NCBI RefSeq assembly: GCF_003464595.1
Contig: NZ_QRZF01000025.1
Location: 60,910 to 75,863, forward strand
DNA: 14,954 nucleotides
From: Bacteroides intestinalis
GTDB taxonomy: Bacteria; Bacteroidota; Bacteroidia; Bacteroidales; Bacteroidaceae
Reading direction: 5' to 3'
Shown here one piece after another: positions 1 through 7,313 of the stretch. The translations under genes were made by a program, and so were the position numbers. Within the stretch, counting starts at the first letter, position 1. Each line of letters opens with the position of its first letter. Under the pieces are notes generated by a model. It was not told the DNA's origin. It did not search any database and saw only the letters and a list, made by a program, of their open reading frames with translations.

Positions 1-3
1 TTA

Positions 4-3000
4 ATGAAAAAGAAAGAACACAAGTCCAAATCGCTATTCTGGCGATTATCATTAGTTCTATCAGCATTGATTTTGAGTACTAATATGATGGCTCAATCTA
101 TAACCCAGACTGGTGTTATTGTTGATCAGAATAATGAACCGATGATTGGTGTAACAGTACAAGTAAAAGGTGCAACGACTGGTGGCATCACGGATTTGGA
201 TGGTAACTTCTCCATCAAATGTAATAAAGGTGCCACATTAGTCTTCTCTTTTATGGGATACAAGACAGTGGAACATAAAGCGAGTGGTCAGAGAATGAGA
301 ATAGAAATGACTGAAGATGCTCAAGCTTTAGATGAAGTTGTTATTGTTGGCTTTGGTTCAATGAACAAAAAGCATATTACAGGCTCAATGACTTCAGTAG
401 ATTCTAAAATTCTGGAAGAGAAAAACTCTGTGAATGTCTTCGATGCATTACAAGGTGCAGCTCCCGGTATGCAAATTGTTTCAAATTCTGGAGCTCCCGG
501 ATCTTCGTCATTTGTATCTATTCGTGGTGCTTCCACTTTTAGTGATGAAGGCGTATCTCCATTGTATGTTGTAGACGGAGTAGTTGTAGATAATATCGAC
601 GATATCTCTGCGAATGATATCAAGCAGATTGATGTTATGAAAGATGCTGCTTCTTCCGCAATCTATGGTGCCCGTTCTGCCAATGGTGTAATATTGATTA
701 CAACTAAATCCGGTGAATCTGGTAAGCCACGTGTTGATGTACGCTATCAACATTCCTTTTATACAGTTGCACGTAAACTTCCTCAGGTTAATGCTTTTGA
801 AAGTCGTTTGAGTATGGCTGCCACAGATTTAGATAATCCATCTAAGACTTTGGAAAAATTCTCTGCACGTACCGACTCCGTTGGTATGCAATACAGTACA
901 AACTATTATTATCAAGATCTGTTATTCCGCACAGGTGGGCGTGATGATGCTAGTGTGCAGATTAGTGGTGGTTCTAAAGGTTTTAAGTACCGTGCATCTT
1001 TAAATTATATTGGTGAAAAAGGTGTTATATTGGAATCTGGAAACGATAAATATACAGCTAACATTAATGTTGATTATGAACCATGGAAAAACATCAAGTT
1101 TACAACTCGTGTTCGTTTAAGCTATAATAAGGTTAACAATATTAAAGAATCAGTCTTGCAGGATGCTATGCGTCGTGACCCTGATATGATTATTTGGTAT
1201 CCGGACGGTGAATTAATTCCTTATTATTCTTCCGGTGGGCGTCGTAATCCTATTGCAGAGTTAAAGCAAAAGTTAGATGAGCGTTCAACTTATAGAGGAA
1301 ACTTCTATCAAGGTGTAACCTGGACATTTACTCCTTGGTTAAGATTAGATGCTGATATCTCAGCAGATTATACATCTTATAGAAACTTGACATTCTCATC
1401 CAAGTATCTGGAAGGAAGTGATAACGGAAAAAATACGGGTGCAGATAGAAGTCAGCAGACCTGGAAATATGCAGGTGAAGCATATCTGAACTTTAATAAA
1501 ACAATTGCTAAAGACCATTCTTTAAATGCAATGGTTGGTAGTAGCTTTGAAGTAAGTAATCAATTAGAATACAATATAGCTGGCTCTTTCTTCTTATCTG
1601 AAGATATTCATTACATGAATCTTGCCACAGTAAAGGATGTGAAAAATATCTATACAAGTGGTTGGGATGAGGCTATGGTTGGTGTTTTCGGACGTGTTGT
1701 ATATAGTTGGAAAAGCCGCTACACCATAACTGGTAATCTTCGTTTTGACGGTTCTTCACGTTTCGGTAAGAATAATCGTTGGGGATCTTTCCCATCAGTT
1801 TCTGCTGCATGGCGTATTTCGGATGAACCATTTATGCGTTGGTCAAATAATGTTCTTACAGATGCAAAAGTTCGTGCCAGTTATGGTATTACCGGTAATG
1901 ATAAGATTGGTCGTTATGAATCTCAGACTGTTTATACCGCAGGTTCTCAATATTATAATTCAGTAGGAGGTATAGTCCCTGCATCTAAGTATGGTAATCC
2001 GGATTTGAAATGGGAGCAAACCAAGCAGACAAATATTGGTTTGGATTTGAGCTTCTTAAATGGACGTATCATGTTTGTAGCTGATTATTATATAAAGAAA
2101 ACAAGTGATCTACTTTCTGATTATAATCTTCCAAGTACTACCGGTTACGATAAGATGCGTGTAAACTTGGCAAGTATTGAGAATAAAGGTGTTGAATTAT
2201 CTCTCACCACCACTCCGGTCAGAACACGGGATTTTAGTTGGAGTACAACAGTTAACTGGTGGAAAAATGATAATAAAATCCTAGATTTAGCTCGTGAAGA
2301 TTATATCAGCAGTGCCTGGTTGATTGCAGCAGGAAAGCCTGCAGGTTTATTCTATGGTTACAAGAATTTGGGCGTATATGAGTATGATGCGAGCAATGCC
2401 TGGACTCAAGACTATAAGACTCGTTTAACTCCTGTCTTTAAGCGTGATGGTGATGGTAATGTCGTTATCGGTTTGAATGGTCAACCAACATTAGAAAAAT
2501 ATCTAAATTCTGATGGCAGTGAATATACCGGTAAAGTTGCCCAAATGACGGTGAATGGCGTGATAGCTGGTGGTGGTGATGTCATATGGTATAATAAGCC
2601 TAACGAAAATGGTGAATTGGATAATGTAATTAATTCTAATGATCAGACAGAATTAGGCAAAGCTACTCCGGATTGGTTTGGCTCTTGGGGAAATACTCTT
2701 ACTTACAAAGATTTCTCTCTTTCATTTAATTTCTATGTTAGTTGGGGTGGTCAAGTTTGGAATGACTTGAAACGTTACTATTGCTCATGGGGAGGTAATA
2801 CTCATAAGCAGACTCCTGAATATATTATGCAAGGATGGAAATATCCAGGTGAGATTACGGGTTGGTATGCACTGAATTCCAGACAACGTAAAACCAATAA
2901 TCATTCTATGAGTTTGAGTGACCAATTCCTGGAAGATGCAACTTTTATTCGTTTACAATCCGTTCGTTTAAGTTATAATGTAAATCAAAGATTCTTGAAT

Positions 3001-3174
3001 AAGACTCCGCTTCGTTCTGTGCAAGCATATATTTATGGTAATAACTTATTGACTTGGACAAATTATACCGGTTATGATCCTGAATTAAGTGGCGGTGTTT
3101 TGACACCTGGTAAGGACAGTTCCAAGTATCCTCGTAAGCGTGAATTTGGTATCGGATTTAATGTTGGATTTTAA
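4..3174 (+). CDS. SusC/RagA-family TonB-dependent outer-membrane transporter
   Basis: Outer-membrane TonB-dependent transporter that, with the SusD protein encoded next, should import a glycan or other large ligand into the periplasm. The protein is 1056 residues, normal for SusC. Residues 1-30 are a signal peptide ending MMA before QS. Residues 36-105 are a carboxypeptidase-regulatory-like domain (GVIVDQNNEPMIGVTVQVKG, then TDLDGNFSI). A TonB-box-like DEVVIVGFG lies at 110-118. The plug covers about 120-236, with SIRGAST, PLYVVDGVVV and the SusC signature IYGARSANGVILITTK. The rest is beta-barrel ending in a C-terminal Phe. There is no N-terminal STN domain, which argues against direct signalling to an anti-sigma factor. 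The ATG at 4 suits the signal peptide, but its upstream region is outside the window. The substrate cannot be read from sequence. Confidence 0.97.
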   Translation: MKKKEHKSKSLFWRLSLVLSALILSTNMMAQSITQTGVIVDQNNEPMIGVTVQVKGATTGGITDLDGNFSIKCNKGATLVFSFMGYKTVEHKASGQRMRIEMTEDAQALDEVVIVGFGSMNKKHITGSMTSVDSKILEEKNSVNVFDALQGAAPGMQIVSNSGAPGSSSFVSIRGASTFSDEGVSPLYVVDGVVVDNIDDISANDIKQIDVMKDAASSAIYGARSANGVILITTKSGESGKPRVDVRYQHSFYTVARKLPQVNAFESRLSMAATDLDNPSKTLEKFSARTDSVGMQYSTNYYYQDLLFRTGGRDDASVQISGGSKGFKYRASLNYIGEKGVILESGNDKYTANINVDYEPWKNIKFTTRVRLSYNKVNNIKESVLQDAMRRDPDMIIWYPDGELIPYYSSGGRRNPIAELKQKLDERSTYRGNFYQGVTWTFTPWLRLDADISADYTSYRNLTFSSKYLEGSDNGKNTGADRSQQTWKYAGEAYLNFNKTIAKDHSLNAMVGSSFEVSNQLEYNIAGSFFLSEDIHYMNLATVKDVKNIYTSGWDEAMVGVFGRVVYSWKSRYTITGNLRFDGSSRFGKNNRWGSFPSVSAAWRISDEPFMRWSNNVLTDAKVRASYGITGNDKIGRYESQTVYTAGSQYYNSVGGIVPASKYGNPDLKWEQTKQTNIGLDLSFLNGRIMFVADYYIKKTSDLLSDYNLPSTTGYDKMRVNLASIENKGVELSLTTTPVRTRDFSWSTTVNWWKNDNKILDLAREDYISSAWLIAAGKPAGLFYGYKNLGVYEYDASNAWTQDYKTRLTPVFKRDGDGNVVIGLNGQPTLEKYLNSDGSEYTGKVAQMTVNGVIAGGGDVIWYNKPNENGELDNVINSNDQTELGKATPDWFGSWGNTLTYKDFSLSFNFYVSWGGQVWNDLKRYYCSWGGNTHKQTPEYIMQGWKYPGEITGWYALNSRQRKTNNHSMSLSDQFLEDATFIRLQSVRLSYNVNQRFLNKTPLRSVQAYIYGNNLLTWTNYTGYDPELSGGVLTPGKDSSKYPRKREFGIGFNVGF

Positions 3175-3176
3175 TT

Positions 3177-3183
3177 AAAAGGA
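3177..3183 (+). promoter_or_regulatory. Shine-Dalgarno-like ribosome binding site of the SusD gene
   Basis: AAAAGGA lies 7 bases before the ATG at 3191, in the 16-base gap after the SusC stop. It is one of the few purine-rich, Shine-Dalgarno-like leaders in the window; most genes here have AT-rich leaders, as is usual in Bacteroidetes. It supports the chosen SusD start and independent translation of SusD from the shared message. Confidence 0.5.
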
Positions 3184-3190
3184 TAAGAAA

Positions 3191-4738
3191 ATGAAGAAAT
3201 ATATTATTTTAGCTTTTACAAGCCTTTTAGCTTTAACAAGTTGTGAAAGCTTTTTGGATCGGTCACCTTTATCAGACTTATCTCCATCAAGTTATTTCAA
3301 AGACAAAGCTGAAATGAAAAACTGGAATGCGGGTATATATGATGCATTTCAAAGTGCTCTTTCGAAAAGACAAGTACTTTTCGGTGATGTTCGTTCTGAT
3401 AATGTAACAGGTACGACTTATGAAGATTCAAAGATTTATATGAATGCTTTGATGTCTAATATTTCAGATACCAGTTGGGAACCTTTCTATACTTGCATCT
3501 CCAGATGTAATATTGGTATTCAGAAATATCCTACTATTCCCAATATCCTGGAGTCTGAATATGCCCCATATATTGGACAATGTTATGCAATGCGCGCTTA
3601 CTTGTATTTCTGGGGAACCCGTGCTTGGGGTAAAATGCCTATCATAACAGAGCCATGGGATGGTTCTTTAAATAATATAGCTGTTCCCCGTTCCTCTCTG
3701 GAGAAAGTAAAAGAACAAATATTGTCTGATATAGAAAGTGCTATTGGATATTTCAATATTTCTGATACAAGTGACAAATTCTATTTAGGAAAAGATGCAA
3801 TGTATGCTTTATTGACAGAAGTATACATGTGGTACAATGAATATCAGGAGGCATTGAAAGCTTCAGATCATTTCATAGATCATAAGACTCTGACATTATC
3901 GAATGGAGAAGTTGAATGGAAGAATATCTTTACCAATCCCTCAGGTTCCAAAGAAGTAGTTTTTGCTATGGCATGGAATTATGAAACAGATGGTGCTCTT
4001 GGAGGTTGGCCTCAACTTTTGGGAGCTAGTAATACCAATAATGGTTATAGAATGTCGCAACCTATTTTTGACGAATTCATTGATCGCTTACGTTCTGGCG
4101 AAGGTTCTGATGCTCGTTTCTGGAATACAATTGATACTGTCAAAGTATACTATAAAGCTTCTCGTGTACCTTTAACTTACGCCAGTTATACAGCCGGTGT
4201 AGAAAGTGTAAATAAATGCATCAAGTATAGTGATATTGATCCAGAACGTGAATATGATTCTGCTAACCAAGTATATAAATCATACTTTGCAATCAAAAAT
4301 ACAACGGATAGCGAATTTGCATTGGTAATGATGCGTATGGCGAATATCATGTTACTTCGTGCAGAGGCTTTGAACAAATTAAATAGAGGAGATGAAGCAT
4401 TAAGTATCGTCAACGATATTCGTAGTCGTGTGGGCTATTTGAAAGATGCCAAGTTAGAAGTTTCCAGTGTCAATAATACGAATGAAGTGGAAAACCTTAT
4501 TTTGCATGAAAGACAATTGGAGCTTTTTGGAGAAGGTTATCGCTGGTTCGACTTGATGCGCACAGGACGTTTAATAGAGGTGATGGATCCTATCTATTCT
4601 GCACGTCAGGAAGCTGCTAATGTAACAGTTACTGGTTTTGGTCATGAAGGTACTAAATATTGGCCTATTTACTATGGTGAGTTTGAGTCCAATAAAGCAC
4701 TTGTTGGTGATCAAAATGCACCCTATACCGAACGTTAA
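3191..4738 (+). CDS. SusD/RagB-family surface nutrient-binding lipoprotein
   Basis: Surface lipoprotein that caps the SusC barrel and captures the ligand. It has 515 residues, typical for SusD. The signal peptide ends in lipobox LTSC with Cys18 as the lipidated residue, followed by the common ESFLDRSPLS start of mature SusD proteins. The helical TPR-type scaffold is recognisable from CYAMRAYLYFWGTRAWGKMP (131-150), MLLRAEALNKLNRGDEAL (387-404) and the family signature HERQLELFGEGYRWFDLMR (439-457). It follows SusC by 16 bases and is surely co-transcribed. Ligand specificity cannot be predicted. The gene appears intact. Confidence 0.97.
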   Translation: MKKYIILAFTSLLALTSCESFLDRSPLSDLSPSSYFKDKAEMKNWNAGIYDAFQSALSKRQVLFGDVRSDNVTGTTYEDSKIYMNALMSNISDTSWEPFYTCISRCNIGIQKYPTIPNILESEYAPYIGQCYAMRAYLYFWGTRAWGKMPIITEPWDGSLNNIAVPRSSLEKVKEQILSDIESAIGYFNISDTSDKFYLGKDAMYALLTEVYMWYNEYQEALKASDHFIDHKTLTLSNGEVEWKNIFTNPSGSKEVVFAMAWNYETDGALGGWPQLLGASNTNNGYRMSQPIFDEFIDRLRSGEGSDARFWNTIDTVKVYYKASRVPLTYASYTAGVESVNKCIKYSDIDPEREYDSANQVYKSYFAIKNTTDSEFALVMMRMANIMLLRAEALNKLNRGDEALSIVNDIRSRVGYLKDAKLEVSSVNNTNEVENLILHERQLELFGEGYRWFDLMRTGRLIEVMDPIYSARQEAANVTVTGFGHEGTKYWPIYYGEFESNKALVGDQNAPYTER

Positions 4739-4753
4739 TTATGAACTATTTAA

Positions 4754-5452
4754 ATGAAGCGAATAATGAAACTAAAATATTATAAAATAACATTAGCCTT
4801 ATTGGTACTTCCTTTCCTATTCACCAGCTGTGAATTGTTGGGACTGGATTATCAAGATTCATATGACTATGATTATAATGAAGGCATGCCCAGTAATAAA
4901 ATAGATATGTCTGCTTTTGAATTTATTCAATCTCGCACAGATATATTTTCTTTATTGGGAGAGGCTATTCTATATGCAGGAGTTGAAAATGAATTTAAGC
5001 GTAGTGGCGTTACCTATTTATTGCCTACAAATACGGCTTTTAATTCTGAAACAAGCACTGATTTAAGTTACTTTCAAACTCATAAATTGACTTATATCGA
5101 TGATGAGACTGGAGAAGTGGTATCTTATGCGCCCATAAGTATGACTGCTTATCCGAAAGAGCAAGTAAAAGAGTTTTTGCTTTACCATATTGTACAAGGT
5201 AAGTATACCTTTACTAATCTGCCGGCAGAACCTACCTGGTTTGAAACAATGGCTCCTGCGGATACAGCTAAAGTAAACATGTATTTATTGAAAGACCGTA
5301 ATCCTAACATTGTATTTAACAACTTTGATGGTCATTACAAATCTTCGATTAAACCACGTACTTCTAACTTGTACAACTCTGACGGATCATATATGCATGT
5401 ATTGGATAGTTGGTTGGACCGTCCTACTAAAGAACAATTGAATATGAAATAA
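4754..5452 (+). CDS. fasciclin (FAS1)-domain lipoprotein
   Basis: Predicted envelope lipoprotein of 232 residues with one FAS1 domain. The signal peptide ends FTSC with Cys26 as the lipidation site. An unusual Asp/Tyr-rich linker follows at about 32-44 (DYQDSYDYDYNEG). FAS1 hallmarks are the H1-like YLLPTNTAF (88-96), the YHIVQGKY stretch (144-151), and SYMHVLDSWL (212-221), which matches the closing 'HVID' strand of the fold. FAS1 domains generally mediate adhesion or ligand contact; in SusCD operons such proteins are probably accessory surface binders, which is inference. It starts 15 bases after the SusD stop. An in-frame ATG at 4766 (Met5) would also give a good signal peptide, so the exact start is uncertain. 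Confidence 0.86.
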   Translation: MKRIMKLKYYKITLALLVLPFLFTSCELLGLDYQDSYDYDYNEGMPSNKIDMSAFEFIQSRTDIFSLLGEAILYAGVENEFKRSGVTYLLPTNTAFNSETSTDLSYFQTHKLTYIDDETGEVVSYAPISMTAYPKEQVKEFLLYHIVQGKYTFTNLPAEPTWFETMAPADTAKVNMYLLKDRNPNIVFNNFDGHYKSSIKPRTSNLYNSDGSYMHVLDSWLDRPTKEQLNMK

Positions 5453-5470
5453 CCTAAAAAGATTACGATT

Positions 5471-6562
5471 ATGAAATATATTTATCAATTTTTCCTTGTC
5501 CTACTTTGCGCTTTCTCCTTTGCAAGCTGCGGTGATGATGATTTTATCGAAATAGACTCATTGAGTGCAGATGGAGATGAGTTCTATTGTAACCAGAAAG
5601 TGAAAGTATGGATGTGTGTACGCTCCAGTGATTTATGGCATACTAACTATGAGTGGGATTGTGATGCAGGTACATTGACTCAACCTCAAGGTTTAAATGA
5701 AATGACATGGAAGGCACCGAGTATTCCTGGTACCTATACGATTACTTGTCGTGCAAGTATCGGTGGTGAAACTCAAGTGCGTTCTCATAAAATGTATGTT
5801 TCCAGTTACTACTTTGATAAGTTTGAGAAAACTCCTCATTCCTTGTCTCTACAAAGTAATACTACCGGTACATTAAAGAAAGAAGCTGATGGTAACCAGT
5901 ATCTACAGGCCAAAGTTAATTCAGCAGCAGAAGTAAATCGGTATGTGCGTCGTGCTTTTGGTGATAATACATTATATACTCCGTTTAGCACTCGTATGAA
6001 ACTCGGTTTTGAATCTAATGTTCCTAATCTGCAAGAGATTAAAGTTGGAACCAAGACAGGCAAACCTATGTTGGAGTATCGCTGGAATTTGAGTTCTGAC
6101 GCTTCTAATAATGGTGCTTATATTAATCAGATTCGTTTATTGTGGTATCCGGGAAAACTGAAAAGTGGAGAGGTTTATCCTGCCGTACCTAATGATGACG
6201 TAACGATTGAAGGAACTTCCGATTATAATGTACAGTTAATAGTACAATATACATCTACAGAAGGTAAGAAAACTACGTATAACGAATATCATAACCTGAA
6301 TACGATGAATACATTTACAGCTAAGCTTTATCAGACAGTTTCTATGTCTGTAGACGAAAGTGAGGCACTCATTGTCCATGTAGCAGGTCAGGAAGTTTTA
6401 AAGAGTACCATTTTAAGTAATGCCCGTAGTATAAATGCTTGTGAAGGCCGTATGTCCATTAATAACTGGGAACTTTATCTTCCTAATGGTAATGGTGGAA
6501 AAGAAATTCCAGTATTGTATATTGATGATGCTTATGCTTCAAATACCGGTATTTTAGAATAA
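5471..6562 (+). CDS. surface lipoprotein with Ig/PKD-like domain and probable jelly-roll domain
   Basis: A 363-residue lipoprotein with lipobox FASC (Cys20). The mature start C-G-D-D-D resembles the acidic export signal that sends Bacteroidetes lipoproteins to the cell surface. Residues about 25-112 look like an Ig/PKD-type beta-sandwich: YEWDCDAGTLT, then a Trp-Lys-Ala-Pro step and PGTYTITCRA. Residues about 113-355, beginning YYFDKFEKTP and ending in VLYIDDAYAS, are beta-rich and read like a concanavalin A/LamG-type jelly roll; this second assignment is weaker. No catalytic motif is obvious. Its position as last gene before the terminator of a SusCD operon suggests a surface glycan-binding protein (SGBP-like). 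It starts 18 bases after the FAS1 gene. Confidence 0.72.
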   Translation: MKYIYQFFLVLLCAFSFASCGDDDFIEIDSLSADGDEFYCNQKVKVWMCVRSSDLWHTNYEWDCDAGTLTQPQGLNEMTWKAPSIPGTYTITCRASIGGETQVRSHKMYVSSYYFDKFEKTPHSLSLQSNTTGTLKKEADGNQYLQAKVNSAAEVNRYVRRAFGDNTLYTPFSTRMKLGFESNVPNLQEIKVGTKTGKPMLEYRWNLSSDASNNGAYINQIRLLWYPGKLKSGEVYPAVPNDDVTIEGTSDYNVQLIVQYTSTEGKKTTYNEYHNLNTMNTFTAKLYQTVSMSVDESEALIVHVAGQEVLKSTILSNARSINACEGRMSINNWELYLPNGNGGKEIPVLYIDDAYASNTGILE

Positions 6563-6574
6563 TATTCATTAATC

Positions 6575-6616
6575 AAAAAGTATCTTAGGAGTCATTATAC
6601 CCCTAAGGTACTTTTT
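6575..6616 (+). terminator. Rho-independent terminator or attenuator after the SusCD operon
   Basis: The left arm 6575-6589 (AAAAAGTATCTTAGG) pairs with the right arm 6602-6616 (CCTAAGGTACTTTTT). This makes a 15-bp stem with one G-U pair (6583/6608) and a 12-base loop. The T-run 6612-6617 forms the U-tract, and the matching A-tract would let it work on the opposite strand too. It begins 12 bases after the stop of the preceding gene. Only 14 bases (6617-6630) separate the stem from the next ATG, so it may act as an attenuator or mRNA 3'-end stabiliser within a longer transcript. Confidence 0.82.
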
Positions 6617-6630
6617 TAATTCTTACGATT

Positions 6631-7296
6631 ATGAAAAAACGATTATTTCTCGCATTGTGTACATCTCTGTTTATACTAACTGCCGTAGGGCAAGATTTTA
6701 GAGGAGTTATTGTTAATGCTAAACAACGACCTCTGAAAGGAATGAAGGTTTGGAAGAAAAATACTACAGAGAGTGTGAAGACTGACGAAATGGGAGTATT
6801 CTCCTTTTCCGGTTTAAAACCTACAGATACATTGGTAGTGTCTATATCAAAAAAGGAGGAAGCTGTTATTCCAATTGGTAAAATGTCACAAGCTTCTCTT
6901 AAAATAGAGAAGAAATTCTTTATATTATTTGATGGTCAAAAAGACGAAAAAAGGGAATATACCAAAATACTTCGTGCCAGTTATAATTCCAACGTACTGA
7001 CTCGTGAGCAAATTCAGAAGCTATCAGCTAATAATATTTATGATTTGTTCAAAGGTGGAGCTATTCCGGGAGTAACTGTAAACGGAGATAAAATAACAAT
7101 CAGAGGTGGAAGTTCATTCGATTTGGATAACGAACCTTTATTTGTTGTAGACGGAACTTTGTATGAAAGTAGCAGTGAAGTTGATGGAGTAGTCTCAATC
7201 AATGATATTGATAAAGTGGAAATTCAGAAAGACGGTGCAGCTTATGGCATGAAAGGAGCTAATGGTGTCATTGTTATCACTACAATTAAAAAATAG
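6631..7296 (+). CDS. barrel-less TonB plug-domain protein
   Basis: A secreted 221-residue protein. The signal peptide runs to about 20 (ILTAVG before QD). A carboxypeptidase-regulatory-like domain follows at about 22-95 (FRGVIVNAKQRPLKGMKVWK, then TDEMGVFSFSG). A complete SusC-type plug occupies about 120-219: ITIRGGSSF, PLFVVDGTLY (169-178) and YGMKGANGVIVITT. The stop comes two residues after that last motif, where a transporter would begin its barrel. It therefore cannot be a channel alone. It has its own signal peptide and is followed by an intact unrelated gene, so it does not look like a truncated SusC. Similar stand-alone plug proteins occur in Bacteroidetes beside macroglobulin-like genes, as here. 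It may bind TonB, occupy a barrel or serve in a periplasmic complex; this is inference. Confidence 0.85.
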   Translation: MKKRLFLALCTSLFILTAVGQDFRGVIVNAKQRPLKGMKVWKKNTTESVKTDEMGVFSFSGLKPTDTLVVSISKKEEAVIPIGKMSQASLKIEKKFFILFDGQKDEKREYTKILRASYNSNVLTREQIQKLSANNIYDLFKGGAIPGVTVNGDKITIRGGSSFDLDNEPLFVVDGTLYESSSEVDGVVSINDIDKVEIQKDGAAYGMKGANGVIVITTIKK

Positions 7297-7313
7297 CATA
7301 ATACATATCCACT

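Noticed and set aside
321..753. Open frames on the minus strand opposite the SusC plug region
   Set aside because: They overlap a conserved plug domain read on the + strand, match no family I know and lack initiation signals. They are shadows of the SusC coding sequence.
4741..4785. 14-codon open frame overlapping the FAS1 start
   Set aside because: It is very short, out of frame with the FAS1 gene, has no coding signature and most likely arises by chance.
6631..7296. Plug-only gene as a truncated SusC pseudogene
   Set aside because: It has its own signal peptide and a stop right at the plug boundary, and the next gene is intact and unrelated. No barrel remnant follows in any frame.
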